The position numbers and the translations under genes were made by a program. DNA of 64,000 bases, taken from the NCBI RefSeq assembly GCF_000315015.1, contig NZ_BAEP01000062.1, positions 1 through 64,000 of the forward strand, read 5' to 3'. The notes under the pieces are model-generated. The model had not been told where the DNA came from. It made no database searches and was given only the letters and a program-made list of their open reading frames with translations. The stretch comes from Paraglaciecola mesophila KMM 241 (GTDB lineage Bacteria; Pseudomonadota; Gammaproteobacteria; Enterobacterales; Alteromonadaceae). Below, in pieces: positions 9,411-19,450 of the stretch (its first letter is position 1; each line of letters starts with the position of its first letter).

Positions 9411-10232
9411 ATGGATCCTAAAATGAGCCAAACTAATTATCCCTCTTCAGAGCATGTGCTTTGCGATATTGATGGGCGTGGTGTTGCCACCGTCACCCTT
9501 AATCGCCCCGACGTGCACAATGCATTTGACGATGTGCTAATAGCAGCACTAACCGAGGCATTCACTCGTTTAGACTCTGATAATACAGTGAGGGCTGTCG
9601 TTCTCGCATCGACTGGCAAGAGCTTTTGCGCTGGGGCGGACCTAAACTGGATGAAACGCATGGCAAGCTATTCATATGAGCAAAACCTCAATGATGCGAA
9701 TGCATTGGCAACCATGCTTCACACCTTAAATACCCTATCGAAACCGACTATCGCCCGAGTGCAAGGTGCTGCATTTGGTGGGGCTGTAGGCTTAGTTGCC
9801 TGCTGCGATATGGCGGTGGGCAGTAAATTAAGCAAATTTTGCCTAAGCGAGGTCAAACTTGGTTTGATACCGGCCACTATTAGCCCATATGTTATTCAAG
9901 CTATTGGCGGGCGAAACGCTAGGCGTTATTTCACGACCGCTGAAGTATTTTCATCACGCCGAGCAAGACGCATTGGATTACTCAGTGAAAGCGTGACCGA
10001 AGAAGAGCTAGACAGCACCATTGAAACTCTCCTTGAACATATTCTGAAGAATGGTCCGAATGCGGTTTCTGCTGCCAAGAAATTGATAGCGGACGTGGTA
10101 GATCGCGTCCCTGATGAAACGCTTAGAAATATGACGAGCGAACGCATAGCCAATATACGGGTATCATCTGAAGGCCAAGAAGGCCTCGGTGCCTTCTTAC
10201 AAAAACGTCGACCTAATTGGTATATCTCATGA
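9411..10232 (+). CDS. liuC: Methylglutaconyl-CoA hydratase
   Basis: An enoyl-CoA hydratase/isomerase family protein of about 273 residues that hydrates 3-methylglutaconyl-CoA to HMG-CoA. The two oxyanion-hole segments are visible: ASTGKSFCAGADLNWM, about residues 63-78, and GAAFGGAVGLVACCD, about 118-132. The start at the ATG 9411 follows AAGG. An internal ATG at 9423 and an upstream TTG at 9405 are alternatives. The stop overlaps the liuD start (ATGA). Substrate is inferred from position between the two carboxylase subunit genes, the usual liu order. Confidence 0.9.
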   Translation: MDPKMSQTNYPSSEHVLCDIDGRGVATVTLNRPDVHNAFDDVLIAALTEAFTRLDSDNTVRAVVLASTGKSFCAGADLNWMKRMASYSYEQNLNDANALATMLHTLNTLSKPTIARVQGAAFGGAVGLVACCDMAVGSKLSKFCLSEVKLGLIPATISPYVIQAIGGRNARRYFTTAEVFSSRRARRIGLLSESVTEEELDSTIETLLEHILKNGPNAVSAAKKLIADVVDRVPDETLRNMTSERIANIRVSSEGQEGLGAFLQKRRPNWYIS

Positions 10233-12256
10233 TTAAAAAACTTCTAATTGCCAACCGTGGCGAAATTTGCTGCCGTATTATCAACACGGCTAAACGTATG
10301 GGTATCCAAACCGTTGCGCTTTATTCTGATGCTGACAAGAACGCGTTACATGTGAAAATGGCTGACGAAGCGATACATATTGGCCCTTCGCCATCTAATC
10401 AAAGTTATTTAAAAGTGGATAAGGTGCTTGCTGCTGCTAAAGCAACCGGTGCAGATGCCATCCACCCTGGTTATGGGTTTCTATCTGAAAACGCTGAATT
10501 TGCCAAAGCCTGCGCAGATAACAATATTATCTTTGTGGGCCCGCCTGTCGGAGCGATTGAAGCAATGGGCTCAAAATCTGCTGCTAAGCACATTATGCAA
10601 CAGGCCGATGTACCCTTAGTCCCAGGGTACCACGGCGACGATCAGTCACCAGCGCTGATAAAAAAACACGCCGATGACATGGGCTATCCCGTGTTACTTA
10701 AAGCGGCTGCCGGTGGTGGTGGTAAAGGAATGCGCCAAGTTTGGAGCGAAGATGAATTCGATGACGCATTAGCCGCAGCTAAACGTGAAGCTATGTCGAG
10801 TTTCAATGACGACATAATGTTAGTTGAAAAATACTTAACCCAACCGCGTCACGTTGAGGTACAAGTTTTTTGTGATCACCATGGAAACGGTGTGCATATA
10901 TTCGAGCGCGACTGTTCAGTGCAAAGACGGCATCAAAAAGTCATTGAAGAAGCCCCCGCCTTTAAGATGCAACCTGAACTACGCGCAGCTATGGGCGATG
11001 CGGCTTTAAAGGCCGCCCAGGCCATTAACTATGTAGGTGCAGGTACCGTAGAGTTTTTGCTCGATACCGATGGCAGCTTCTACTTTATGGAAATGAATAC
11101 TCGCTTGCAGGTAGAACATCCAGTCAGTGAGATGATTTCAGGGCAAGATTTGGTGGAATGGCAACTGCGGGTCGCCGCCAATGAAATACTGCCCAAGACA
11201 CAAGACCAATTACACATTAATGGCCATGCATTTGAGGCTCGAATTTACGCCGAGGATCCAGATAATGAGTTCTTGCCTGCCACAGGTAAACTTCACCTGT
11301 TAGAAACACCGCAAGAATCAAAACACGTGCGCATTGATAGCGGTGTGGTGCAGGGTGATGAGGTATCGGTTTATTATGATCCTATGATTGCTAAGTTAAT
11401 TGTGTGGGATACGGATCGAGAACGTGCTTTAGCACGCTTGAGTCAGTCTTTGGCTGAATATCGTATTGATGGTGTGATAACAAATATTCCATTCCTGCGC
11501 AGCCTTATTGACACCCAAGCGTTTAAAGATGAAGAGATCGATACCCGTTTTATCGAAACTCACCACGATGAGATTTTTCACAAAGATAAGCAAATCAACG
11601 AGCATCTAATACTGAATTTGGCCATGTACTTATCTTTAAATGAACAAGCTGTCACCTCCCCTAGTAATCAAGATAGTCAGTCTCCTTGGGGATCCGTAAG
11701 TGATTGGCGAGCGAATGAATGTTTTCAATCCAGCTACTTCATCCAGCTGCATGATGAAGTTTATGAAACTAAGGTTGAACGGCTAAAAGGTGACAACCAA
11801 GCCCCCCATCAACAGGGAACATTTATTGTTAAATTAGGGGAGCAAACTTATCAGTGCGAAGGGCAATTGGCGGGCAATCGATTACTGGCAACCGTTAATG
11901 GGCATAGTGAATGCGTCACCATCAATAAAATTGACCATGACTACGCGCTCTTTCATACCAATGGCATGACTAAATTTAGTCATATTCAGAAAGACTTAGG
12001 TGTTGCAGATGAAACCGATCAGCACGGTGCTTTTGTAGCGCCAATGAACGGCACGGTAGTGACCCTTTTAGTTGACCCAAAGCAAAGCGTTAAGAAAGGT
12101 CAAACCTTAATGATAATGGAAGCCATGAAAATGGAACATGCCATTAAAGCAACGCAAAATGGTCATGTGCAGGAATTCTACTATCAAGCTGGCGAATTGG
12201 TTGACGGCGGCACAGCCTTATTAGACTTTATAGCTGATGAGGAGCCTTTATCATGA
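10229..12256 (+). CDS. liuD: 3-methylcrotonyl-CoA carboxylase, alpha (biotin carboxylase/carrier) subunit
   Basis: A 675-residue subunit starting at the ATG 10229, which overlaps the liuC stop; [15 protein letters not shown] is the canonical biotin-carboxylase N-terminus. An ATP-grasp domain follows, with the glycine-rich loop [14 protein letters not shown] near residue 155 and [14 protein letters not shown] near 290. The C-terminal biotinyl domain carries the biotin-accepting lysine, Lys634, in EAMKMEH. The enzyme uses ATP and bicarbonate to carboxylate biotin, and LiuB transfers the group to 3-methylcrotonyl-CoA. The stop overlaps liuE by four bases, so translation is coupled. Confidence 0.95.
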   Translation: MIKKLLIANRGEICCRIINTAKRMGIQTVALYSDADKNALHVKMADEAIHIGPSPSNQSYLKVDKVLAAAKATGADAIHPGYGFLSENAEFAKACADNNIIFVGPPVGAIEAMGSKSAAKHIMQQADVPLVPGYHGDDQSPALIKKHADDMGYPVLLKAAAGGGGKGMRQVWSEDEFDDALAAAKREAMSSFNDDIMLVEKYLTQPRHVEVQVFCDHHGNGVHIFERDCSVQRRHQKVIEEAPAFKMQPELRAAMGDAALKAAQAINYVGAGTVEFLLDTDGSFYFMEMNTRLQVEHPVSEMISGQDLVEWQLRVAANEILPKTQDQLHINGHAFEARIYAEDPDNEFLPATGKLHLLETPQESKHVRIDSGVVQGDEVSVYYDPMIAKLIVWDTDRERALARLSQSLAEYRIDGVITNIPFLRSLIDTQAFKDEEIDTRFIETHHDEIFHKDKQINEHLILNLAMYLSLNEQAVTSPSNQDSQSPWGSVSDWRANECFQSSYFIQLHDEVYETKVERLKGDNQAPHQQGTFIVKLGEQTYQCEGQLAGNRLLATVNGHSECVTINKIDHDYALFHTNGMTKFSHIQKDLGVADETDQHGAFVAPMNGTVVTLLVDPKQSVKKGQTLMIMEAMKMEHAIKATQNGHVQEFYYQAGELVDGGTALLDFIADEEPLS

Positions 12257-13170
12257 TGGGTGCTTTACCAAGTAAAGTAAAAATAGTTGAAGTAGGTCCT
12301 CGGGATGGCTTGCAAAATGAGAAAGTGAATATTGATTTAGCCACTAAAGTAACTTTAATTGAAGCGCTTGCTAAATCAGGCCTAAGCATGATTGAGACAG
12401 GCAGCTTTGTATCACCTAAGTGGGTGCCACAAATGGCTGACTCAGCTCAAGTCTTTGCTGCAATAAATCGCCAAAACGCCGTAACCTATAGTGCATTAAT
12501 CCCTAATCTAAAAGGATTTGAAGCCGCGGTAGCAGCAGGCGCTGATGAAGTCGCTATTTTTGGCTCTGCTTCTGAATCCTTTTCACAAAAAAATATAAAC
12601 TGCTCAATTGCTGAAAGTCTAGCGCGTTTTGAACCGGTTATCGCTGCGGCGAAAGCTAAAGATATAAAAGTACGTGGTTATGTGTCGTGCGTGCTAGGTT
12701 GCCCTTACGAAGGAGAGATAGCGCCTGGCAATGTGGCCAGTGTGGCTAAAACCTTGTTCGAGATGGGCTGCTATGAAATTTCGTTAGGCGACACTATAGG
12801 CGTAGGCACCCCTATAGCCACACAAAAAATGCTCGATGCCGTATTAGGTGTGGTGCCCCTCTGTGCTGTTGCAGTGCATTTTCACGATACCTATGGTCAA
12901 GCCTTAGCTAATATTTTGGTGGCGTTACAAATGGGGATCAACGTAATTGATAGCGCGGTAGCCGGCCTAGGCGGCTGCCCCTATGCTAAGGGTGCATCAG
13001 GTAATGTAGCGACTGAAGACGTGGTTTACATGTTACATGGAATGGGCATTGTCACAGGTGTTGATTTATCAATGTTAGCTGAGGCTGGACGAGCCGTATG
13101 TGCAAAGTTAGGCGTAGATCCTGTATCAAAAGTGGCAAACGTTTACGCTAATAAAATCCTAACTCAGTAA
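12253..13170 (+). CDS. liuE: Hydroxymethylglutaryl-CoA lyase
   Basis: A 305-residue TIM-barrel lyase that splits HMG-CoA into acetyl-CoA and acetoacetate, the last step of the leucine pathway encoded here. The N-terminal [11 protein letters not shown] holds metal and catalytic residues. [11 protein letters not shown] and [19 protein letters not shown] are family signatures, the latter with the active-site cysteine loop. Length and order (end of liuABCDE) match other proteobacteria. No 3-oxoacid CoA-transferase or acetoacetyl-CoA synthetase gene follows, so acetoacetate activation must be encoded elsewhere. Confidence 0.95.
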   Translation: MMGALPSKVKIVEVGPRDGLQNEKVNIDLATKVTLIEALAKSGLSMIETGSFVSPKWVPQMADSAQVFAAINRQNAVTYSALIPNLKGFEAAVAAGADEVAIFGSASESFSQKNINCSIAESLARFEPVIAAAKAKDIKVRGYVSCVLGCPYEGEIAPGNVASVAKTLFEMGCYEISLGDTIGVGTPIATQKMLDAVLGVVPLCAVAVHFHDTYGQALANILVALQMGINVIDSAVAGLGGCPYAKGASGNVATEDVVYMLHGMGIVTGVDLSMLAEAGRAVCAKLGVDPVSKVANVYANKILTQ

Positions 13171-13198
13171 CCTACCCATTACCGAGACGTAACCATAC

Positions 13199-13236
13199 CA
13201 GCAGATCGCTCAACGCGAAGCGTGAATGATCTGCTG
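13199..13236. terminator. Stem-loop between liuE and a convergent gene
   Basis: Perfect 9-bp arms CAGCAGATC (13199-13207) and GATCTGCTG (13228-13236) enclose a smaller ACGC/GCGT hairpin. It lies 29 bases past the liuE stop and overlaps the 3' end of the opposing gene, the usual place for a shared terminator. Neither strand has a clear T tract, so termination is inferred. Confidence 0.45.
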
Positions 13237-13620
13237 TATTAGCCACCATTTTGCCTGCTCTTTATTCGGGAAAAAGCGGTAACGTTCGCCAGCGTCGTCG
13301 TATATTTGCCCAAGGTGGCGTTTTGAAAATTCTGGCGTTGCAGAGTGCTCGATAATCAAAGCGGATGCCACTCGTCCCAACATTTTTTGTTCACGAATTA
13401 CTTTTGACATAAAGACAGCAGCATCTGGCACATAAATCGGATCGCCTCTAAGTGCAACCAAAGCCCCCCATGGGCCAACACTTAGTTGTTTCAGTAAAGG
13501 CACCACCTCTAATTCAGCCTCGACCACAGATTCTAAATTCCATGGACCACAGCCCTCAACGAGCAATATGTTTTCTTCTATATCAAGTTCAACACTGCCA
13601 TGCGTTGGAAATCGACTCAT
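13210..13620 (-). CDS. Conserved-type hypothetical protein, possibly STAS/SpoIIAA-like
   Basis: A 136-residue soluble protein with no signal peptide or membrane segment. Alternating hydrophobic strands and helices (SVELDIEENILLVEGCGPWNLESV, then LVALRGDPIYVPDAA) give an STAS/SpoIIAA-like impression; this is pattern reading, not a domain hit. Tryptophans near the C-terminus (KWWLIQQII) are distinctive. It stands alone, convergent with liuE and upstream of the next minus-strand gene in the opposite reading order. Function unknown. Confidence 0.65.
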   Translation of the reverse strand: MSRFPTHGSVELDIEENILLVEGCGPWNLESVVEAELEVVPLLKQLSVGPWGALVALRGDPIYVPDAAVFMSKVIREQKMLGRVASALIIEHSATPEFSKRHLGQIYDDAGERYRFFPNKEQAKWWLIQQIIHASR

Positions 13621-13712
13621 ATACTTCCCTAAATCAATATCTTATCGAACAGTTCAATGTTAAATAAACGCAAATCAACCTGCGACGGCGTTGAACGCCA
13701 TTTACACCCTTC

Positions 13713-13739
13713 GCGGGCCAAAGGTAACCCATAGCCCGC
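13713..13739 (-). terminator. Possible stem-loop after the SRPBCC gene
   Basis: GCGGGC (13713-13718) and GCCCGC (13734-13739) can pair across 15 bases, just beyond the stop of the minus-strand SRPBCC gene. There is no T run, so only weak support as a terminator. Confidence 0.3.
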
Positions 13740-13766
13740 CAAAGATTCGCCTATGAATCGATGCGC

Positions 13767-14306
13767 TCACTGTTTTTGTTGAAACTCAGCTTCTGCAATA
13801 ACTTTAAGGTTTTCTAAGCCCATTTGTAGGTCTTCACCGATCATTCGGTCCATAAAAAATGCCACATAGTGTAACAAGGGATTAGCCCCAACATCACCAT
13901 AATCGTGCCAAATAACCACCGTTTCTCCCTCTTTATCTCGCAGGGTTAGCTCACCAGTTGAGCCAACTCCCATATCGGGGAAAACAAGGGTGTATATGAA
14001 TCGTTGGTTTTCTTCTATGGCTACAATTTCCATCTCGCCATTACCTTGGCTTTCACTCTGCCAAGTAGATTTCATACCCACTGAGGAATCAGGGCCTGCG
14101 TAAGCTACTTGCATATCTGGGTCGCGTTCGAACCACACTCCCCAGTGCTGCCACTTCTTCAAATCTTTCACATGTTTAAAAATAATATCTGCAGGAGCTT
14201 CAATTCTGATGGTTCTAACCACCTTAAATTCTGATGGTAACAACCATCCGACCACTACAAAAAACAACAGTATTGCAGCGGTCCCAATTGCCATTTTTTT
14301 TAGCAT
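13767..14306 (-). CDS. SRPBCC (START-like) family protein with N-terminal membrane anchor
   Basis: A 179-residue protein with a single hydrophobic segment near the N-terminus (IGTAAILLFFVVVGWLL, about 7-23), likely an uncleaved anchor. A polyketide-cyclase/SRPBCC domain follows: FKVVRTIRIEAPADIIFKHVKDLKKWQHW is the typical opening strand and helix, and the C-terminal long helix (residues 150-175) closes the hydrophobic pocket. Such proteins bind lipids or hydrophobic ligands, but the substrate here cannot be read. A GGGGAAAGAG stretch just before the start provides a Shine-Dalgarno. Confidence 0.8.
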   Translation of the reverse strand: MLKKMAIGTAAILLFFVVVGWLLPSEFKVVRTIRIEAPADIIFKHVKDLKKWQHWGVWFERDPDMQVAYAGPDSSVGMKSTWQSESQGNGEMEIVAIEENQRFIYTLVFPDMGVGSTGELTLRDKEGETVVIWHDYGDVGANPLLHYVAFFMDRMIGEDLQMGLENLKVIAEAEFQQKQ

Positions 14307-14628
14307 GCTCTTTCCCCTTTACTCACCTGTGGCTTCTATAACATTTATTTAACTTCTTGCCATTGATTACGACTATACACTGTACATAAAACAATCAAAA
14401 ATCCATATGAATCAAAACTATGCCACACGTTTACATTGCAAAGCGAGAAGAAAAGCAACGGCGTGGTGAAAATTCAATCATGCTGCCATCGCTTTAAAGC
14501 TGCACGAATAATGAAGTTCTTGCCCAATGCGCAAAAAACAACTGTGCATTTATTGTACTGTTTGAGTTTTTAGCGCCTTCAAACGTTATTAATATGTAAA
14601 AAGACATGATAAATCAGATGGAAGCAAA

Positions 14629-14733
14629 TTGAATTTCAAGCAAGCCCGTGACACACTGAAGTTCACAGTATCTGATGACGTACACGTTACGCTGCTTGAT
14701 TCTGTGTTTCCTGCGCAACGAGAACGTCTATAA
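14629..14733 (+). CDS. Possible 34-codon ORF upstream of glgC
   Basis: A TTG-initiated frame, preceded by GGA 7 bases away, encodes 34 residues (ending FPAQRERL) and stops 26 bases before the glgC start. The composition looks protein-like ([17 protein letters not shown]). There is no ATG, so it may be a leader peptide, a gene remnant or chance. The rest of the 14307-14759 gap shows AT-rich promoter-like sequence but no other gene. Confidence 0.2.
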   Translation: MNFKQARDTLKFTVSDDVHVTLLDSVFPAQRERL

Positions 14734-14759
14734 ATCAAATAAGAATGGAGTCAAGTGTT

Positions 14760-16022
14760 ATGCCCAATCCAAGTCCACGTTATATTAGCAACCTGACCCG
14801 AGATACCTACGCCTTGATTTTAGCTGGCGGAAGAGGCTCCCGACTACACGAACTGACCGACTGGCGGGCTAAACCCGCTTTATATTTTGGAGGAAAATTT
14901 AGAATAATCGACTTTCCACTTTCCAACTGCATTAATTCCGGCATTAAACGCATAGGTGTGGTAACCCAATATAAATCTCATTCATTGATCCGCCACCTTG
15001 TAAGGGGTTGGGGGCATTTTAGAAAAGAGCTAGGTGAATCAGTTGAGATCTTACCTGCATCTCAACGCTCTTCAGGCAATTGGTATGAAGGTACTGCCGA
15101 TGCGGTATTCCAAAATATTGATATTATTCGCGATGAAATTCCTAAATACGTGATGATTTTATCCGGTGACCACATATACAGCATGGATTATGCGAACATT
15201 CTTGCTCATCATGTGGAATCTGGGGCCAAAATGACCGTCAGTTGTATGCCTGTTCCTATTGAAGAAGCTGCTGGTGCGTTTGGGGTTATGTCCGTAGACG
15301 AAAATTATCGTATTCTTGGGTTTGAAGAAAAACCTGAAAATCCGACTCCTTTACCTAACGACCCTACCCGTTGTCTTGCCTCTATGGGTAATTACGTTTT
15401 CGACACTGAGTTCTTGTTTGAGCATTTGAAACAAGATGCGCAAAACGAAGGCTCAGAGCGTGACTTTGGTAAGGATATCATTCCGTCGATTATTAAAGAT
15501 CACCCGGTATTCGCTTATCCATTTTCCAACGACGACGGTGAAGTTTCTTACTGGCGTGATGTGGGGACATTAGACTCATTTTGGTTAGCCAACATGGAAT
15601 TGGTATCGCCCAAACCCCCTCTTAATCTTTACGATAAAAAGTGGCCTATTTGGACGTATCAAGAACAGTTGCCTCCCGCTAAGTTTGTCTGGGAAGAATA
15701 CAACCGCTGCGGTGCGGCCATAGATTCTGTGGTCAGTGGTGGTTGCATTATATCTGGGGCAACCGTTCGCAAGAGTCTGTGTTTTTCTAACGTCCACGTT
15801 CACTCCTACAGTGAAATTGAAGAATCAGTGCTGTTACCGGATGTAGAAATAAAGCGGAATTGTAAAATCAAGAAAGCAATTATCGACCGTGGTTGTATCG
15901 TGCCTGAGGGCACTGTCATTGGTCATAACCATGATGAAGACAGAGCAAGAGGCTTCAGAGTCACAAACAAGGGTGTTGTGTTAGTTACCCGAGAAATGCT
16001 TGGACTCAAAGTAGGTATATAA
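14760..16022 (+). CDS. glgC: Glucose-1-phosphate adenylyltransferase (ADP-glucose pyrophosphorylase)
   Basis: A 420-residue nucleotidyltransferase that makes ADP-glucose from ATP and glucose 1-phosphate for glycogen synthesis. I use the ATG at 14760, with GGAG 9 bases before; an ATG 15 bases upstream overlaps that Shine-Dalgarno. [20 protein letters not shown] is the nucleotide-binding and allosteric N-terminal signature, and [13 protein letters not shown] follows. FEEKPENP and [13 protein letters not shown] are substrate-site motifs. A left-handed beta-helix with hexapeptide-like repeats ends the protein. Other glycogen genes are not adjacent. A strong terminator follows. Confidence 0.95.
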   Translation: MPNPSPRYISNLTRDTYALILAGGRGSRLHELTDWRAKPALYFGGKFRIIDFPLSNCINSGIKRIGVVTQYKSHSLIRHLVRGWGHFRKELGESVEILPASQRSSGNWYEGTADAVFQNIDIIRDEIPKYVMILSGDHIYSMDYANILAHHVESGAKMTVSCMPVPIEEAAGAFGVMSVDENYRILGFEEKPENPTPLPNDPTRCLASMGNYVFDTEFLFEHLKQDAQNEGSERDFGKDIIPSIIKDHPVFAYPFSNDDGEVSYWRDVGTLDSFWLANMELVSPKPPLNLYDKKWPIWTYQEQLPPAKFVWEEYNRCGAAIDSVVSGGCIISGATVRKSLCFSNVHVHSYSEIEESVLLPDVEIKRNCKIKKAIIDRGCIVPEGTVIGHNHDEDRARGFRVTNKGVVLVTREMLGLKVGI

Positions 16023-16042
16023 AGTAATCACTTTATTTAACC

Positions 16043-16072
16043 CAAAAAAACCAGACGCTGTCTGGTTTTTTT
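16043..16072 (+). terminator. Rho-independent terminator of glgC
   Basis: CCAGAC / GTCTGG stem with a GCT loop, flanked by an A run before and a run of eight T after. This is a classic intrinsic terminator 30 bases past the glgC stop. Confidence 0.9.
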
Positions 16073-16114
16073 ATGCCCTCAATTTACTAAGTTCAGGCGA
16101 AAGCAACATTGGGT

Positions 16115-16924
16115 TTAAACAACTCTCGCGCGCCAGCCTTCAATTGTTCGGTTTATCAACTCAGCCGTTTCTACCGGTGACTCTAGAGGAAACATATGCC
16201 CGCCGCTAAACACTTCATGAGTGAGATGATTAGCCTTAATAAATGGCCTAATACGACGCTCTGTACAAACATGGGTTTGCGAGCCAGTGATCAGTAGCGC
16301 TGGGCAGGTAAGTTTCCCGTAGTACTTATATATATCGTGAGGGAGGTTTCTGAAAATAGAAGCCTCGACCTCAGGTTTAAAATGCAAATGTCGGTGTTGC
16401 TCTTGAACGTGGGTCACACTGCTAACATAATCAGCAATGCAGTCACTATCCATATTTTTAAACAGTGCTCTAGCTTGAAAGTAAGCCACTAAATCTTCAT
16501 CTTTTCCCCACTGTTTACAGCGCGTTACTGTTTTACCCGCGGGGGTGATCTTGTCAATTAAAGGTGTGGCTTTGGCCCCCCTAAAGAAAACACGAGTTAA
16601 GCCCGTGATCATGGGCGGATCAAGCATAATCAGCCCCTTGAATAAATCAGGACGGGTACACGCAGCCATGTAAGACACCACTCCACCAAATGAATGCCCT
16701 ATGCCATAAACTGGCTGATTTTGGGTAGATTCAATATGGGTGATTAACTCTTGGGTTTGATTGCCCCAGTTTTTAGAGATTGGAAACCGGCTTGTATGGC
16801 CAAATTTTTCTATAGCAGACACGCAGTATTCGCTATTGAGCGCGCTAAATAACTTACGGTAACTCCCTGCAGGGAAGCCATTTGCATGGGCAAAATGCAG
16901 ATGCACATTGTTATCTTGTTCCAA
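16115..16924 (-). CDS. Alpha/beta hydrolase
   Basis: A 269-residue alpha/beta hydrolase without signal peptide. The nucleophile elbow is GIGHSFGGV (Ser about residue 74) and the likely catalytic His is in GGHMFPLESP near the C-terminus. The usual Asp after the sixth strand is not obvious (LLITGSQTHVCTERR); a nearby Glu could serve. The oxyanion region FAHANGFPAGSYRKLF at the N-terminus is characteristic of a subgroup of putative esterases. It lies 27 bases after an MFS transporter gene on the same strand, so the two probably form an operon. Substrate unknown. Confidence 0.8.
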   Translation of the reverse strand: MEQDNNVHLHFAHANGFPAGSYRKLFSALNSEYCVSAIEKFGHTSRFPISKNWGNQTQELITHIESTQNQPVYGIGHSFGGVVSYMAACTRPDLFKGLIMLDPPMITGLTRVFFRGAKATPLIDKITPAGKTVTRCKQWGKDEDLVAYFQARALFKNMDSDCIADYVSSVTHVQEQHRHLHFKPEVEASIFRNLPHDIYKYYGKLTCPALLITGSQTHVCTERRIRPFIKANHLTHEVFSGGHMFPLESPVETAELINRTIEGWRARVV

Positions 16925-16951
16925 CCTTATCCCCTTAAATAAATAATAGCT

Positions 16952-18277
16952 CTATCCGTTACGTTTCTCTGCAGCAGCCCAATCAGCAGGGATTTTGCGC
17001 GCGGTCCATATGAAAGCGACAATAGCCAATACATAGGGAACTGAAACAGCCGACAAGGATAAACGCAAAGCTTCCACTTCACCATGTTCAGCGGTTAACG
17101 ATTTACTTAAAATACCAATAAAAGTAGGACCACCGCCCAGTGCAATAATATTTAAGACAAAGAAGAATAATGCCGTCGACATAGCACGCACTTTAACCGG
17201 TGCCAGTGTTTGCGCCAAGGCAAACGAGGGCCCCAAATAAAAACCACTGGTAAATAGCAGCACAGTTAGCAGCATCAGAGACGTGTTTAAATCAGTAACC
17301 TGTACAGAACAAATATATGCAGGCACCCCAACTAAAAGCCCAAGAGCAGGCACCCAACCGTAGGCTCCTCTGTTAGTTTTGCCCCATTTATCCGTGATAA
17401 CTCCACCGAACCAAACGCCAAATGCATATGCAGTGCCGTTGATAATGCCCACTTTGATCAGCAGGCTAGTCAGGTCCAAGTTCGGATAGGCGCGTAAATA
17501 GAAGTCCATCATCCAAGTAGAAATGGCATAGCTTCCAAATGAGGCTAAGGAAATGGCAATACACATGCCCCACCATGACGGTATCGTTAGCAGTACTTTT
17601 ATGGACTGCCAGGAAGGTGTTTTAGCAGCCGCGGAATTTAAGTTCCCTCCCCTAGGCGGCTCCTTTATCGTTAACTTAAGCAAAATAGCGAGTAATACCC
17701 CTGGGATACCCACACTGAGCATAACAAGCCGCCAGTTAGCATCCCCACCTTTTAAAATAAAAGCGGAAGCAAAAAACGCCAGCATGATCCCAAATGGGAT
17801 CCCTAACGAATAAATCGCTAAAGCACCTGCACGTTTCTCTTTAGGGTAAAGGTCAGACAAGATAGAGTGAGAAGGTGGACTACCACCTGCTTCACCGATC
17901 CCCACGCCAATTCTCGCAATGGCAAGTTGCGTATAGGTCGTTGCCATACCTGACAGCGCTGTGAAACCACTCCAAAGCGTGAGGGAAATCGCAACGATGT
18001 TAACGCGACTATAGCGGTCTGCCAACCAAGCAATAGGAATTCCCACCACCGTATAAAGTACCGCGAAATAGAGCCCTTTTAACCACCCTAATTGCGCGTC
18101 ATTTAAACCCAAGTCAGCTTTAATGAAGGGCGATAATATACCGATGATCTGTCGGTCGATAAAATTAAAGGCATATACCAAGGTCAGTATTGTTAATACG
18201 TAGGTACGATAAGGTTTGCTCACCTGGTTAAAATCTTCCTGCTGAACTACAGGGCTTTCACTGGTATTCATTGTCAT
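16952..18277 (-). CDS. Major facilitator superfamily transporter (spinster-like subgroup)
   Basis: A 441-residue membrane protein with about 12 predicted transmembrane segments. The N-terminal YVLTILTLVYAFNFIDRQIIGILSPFIKADLGL is the hallmark of the spinster-like MFS subgroup. WLADRYSRVNIVAISL is the loop 2-3 motif. The start has GGGAG 5 bases upstream. It is co-directional with the hydrolase gene that follows and divergent from a TesB-like thioesterase, suggesting a small uptake or efflux module for a hydrophobic or ester-type compound. Substrate cannot be told from sequence. Confidence 0.85.
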   Translation of the reverse strand: MTMNTSESPVVQQEDFNQVSKPYRTYVLTILTLVYAFNFIDRQIIGILSPFIKADLGLNDAQLGWLKGLYFAVLYTVVGIPIAWLADRYSRVNIVAISLTLWSGFTALSGMATTYTQLAIARIGVGIGEAGGSPPSHSILSDLYPKEKRAGALAIYSLGIPFGIMLAFFASAFILKGGDANWRLVMLSVGIPGVLLAILLKLTIKEPPRGGNLNSAAAKTPSWQSIKVLLTIPSWWGMCIAISLASFGSYAISTWMMDFYLRAYPNLDLTSLLIKVGIINGTAYAFGVWFGGVITDKWGKTNRGAYGWVPALGLLVGVPAYICSVQVTDLNTSLMLLTVLLFTSGFYLGPSFALAQTLAPVKVRAMSTALFFFVLNIIALGGGPTFIGILSKSLTAEHGEVEALRLSLSAVSVPYVLAIVAFIWTARKIPADWAAAEKRNG

Positions 18278-18532
18278 TACTGCTCCCTCTATTTAGGTAT
18301 TCTGCCCCCAATAAATACCTTCATAGTAATCTTGTCGGTGTCTACATAACAAGCCATTTTGTATCAATATTGTAAAATAAATGTAAACATAACAGGCACT
18401 TATATACCTAAATAAGACGAGCAAATTGTTCTATTGAATAGCTAGGATGTTAGAATTTTTACGTGGTAGAATTACCCTAGACATCCGACCAGTTCTGCCA
18501 TGTGTGCAGACCCTACATAAGTGACTGGATTT

Positions 18533-19345
18533 ATGCATATTGATGACCTTATCGACGCGACAAACCACTATATCAATAGTGATGAAAAAGATAGAGCCCA
18601 ACTCACTATCCCTAAAGAATGGGCCCAAGGGCGCACCGCATATGGTGGTTTAACTGGCGCCTTGGTATATAGCGCTATCCGTCAAAAAGTCAGTAACGAT
18701 AGAGTACTTAGATCGTTTGCTTGCAATTTTGTTGGCCCAGTCATGACTGAGACATCCTTTGACATCGAAGTAGAAATATTACGAGAAGGTAGAAATGTTA
18801 CGCAAGTAATAGGTAAAGCAATGCAAGATGGCAAGGTTTGTGTGATGGTGCAAGCTGCCTTTGGTGTTTCACGAGACTCAAAGATTGATGTACGCAATAC
18901 CGACAAACACGCCATGCGAGCCCCTACCAAGGCAGATTTTCTGCCTCAAATCCCTAAAATAACCCCTAAATTCTTACGTCATATCGATTTGGCACGACAA
19001 GCCGGTGGCCTGCCCTTTACAGGAAGTAAAGAAAGCAAAATTGATGGTTGGATGCGCTTTACCAAGCCGCCAAAAGAACTAACTGATGCCCATCTAATCG
19101 CCCTTATCGATGGATGGCCACCCACCACATTGCAAATGCTTAAATGGCCGGCCCCTGCCAGTACCATGAGTTGGAACATTGAGTTTATTTACCCTCATTA
19201 CACCTTTTCCCCTAAAGATTGGTTTGCCTACCAAGTGCGCACGCGTCAAGCTGCAGATGGCTACGCACAAACCGAAGCAAATATATGGGATACCAGAGGC
19301 CAGTTAATTGCAATCAGTAGACAAACCATTGCAGTGTTTGATTAA
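18533..19345 (+). CDS. TesB-like acyl-CoA thioesterase (double hotdog)
   Basis: A 270-residue protein starting at the ATG 18533 (a GTG 12 bases earlier is possible). The N-terminal hotdog has WAQGRTAYGGLTGALVYSAI, typical of TesB-family thioesterases. The second hotdog (residues 150-270) contains the DGWPPT and MSWNIEF segments found in this family. It should hydrolyse acyl-CoA thioesters to free acid and CoA. It is divergent from the MFS/hydrolase pair with about 255 bases between, and is followed by a strong terminator. Confidence 0.82.
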   Translation: MHIDDLIDATNHYINSDEKDRAQLTIPKEWAQGRTAYGGLTGALVYSAIRQKVSNDRVLRSFACNFVGPVMTETSFDIEVEILREGRNVTQVIGKAMQDGKVCVMVQAAFGVSRDSKIDVRNTDKHAMRAPTKADFLPQIPKITPKFLRHIDLARQAGGLPFTGSKESKIDGWMRFTKPPKELTDAHLIALIDGWPPTTLQMLKWPAPASTMSWNIEFIYPHYTFSPKDWFAYQVRTRQAADGYAQTEANIWDTRGQLIAISRQTIAVFD

Positions 19346-19371
19346 TGAGAATAAGCCATATTGAATACCAC

Positions 19372-19402
19372 TAAAAAGAGCGCTAGTAAGCGCTCTTTTT
19401 TA
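19372..19402 (+). terminator. Rho-independent terminator (possibly bidirectional)
   Basis: GAGCGCT / AGCGCTC stem with an AGTA loop (19378-19395), A run before and T run after. It lies between the thioesterase gene and the convergent HDOD gene and could serve both strands. Confidence 0.9.
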
Positions 19403-19450
19403 TTCTATTCGGAAATATTCAGTGCCCTGCTGGGTACGATTTAGCCCAAT

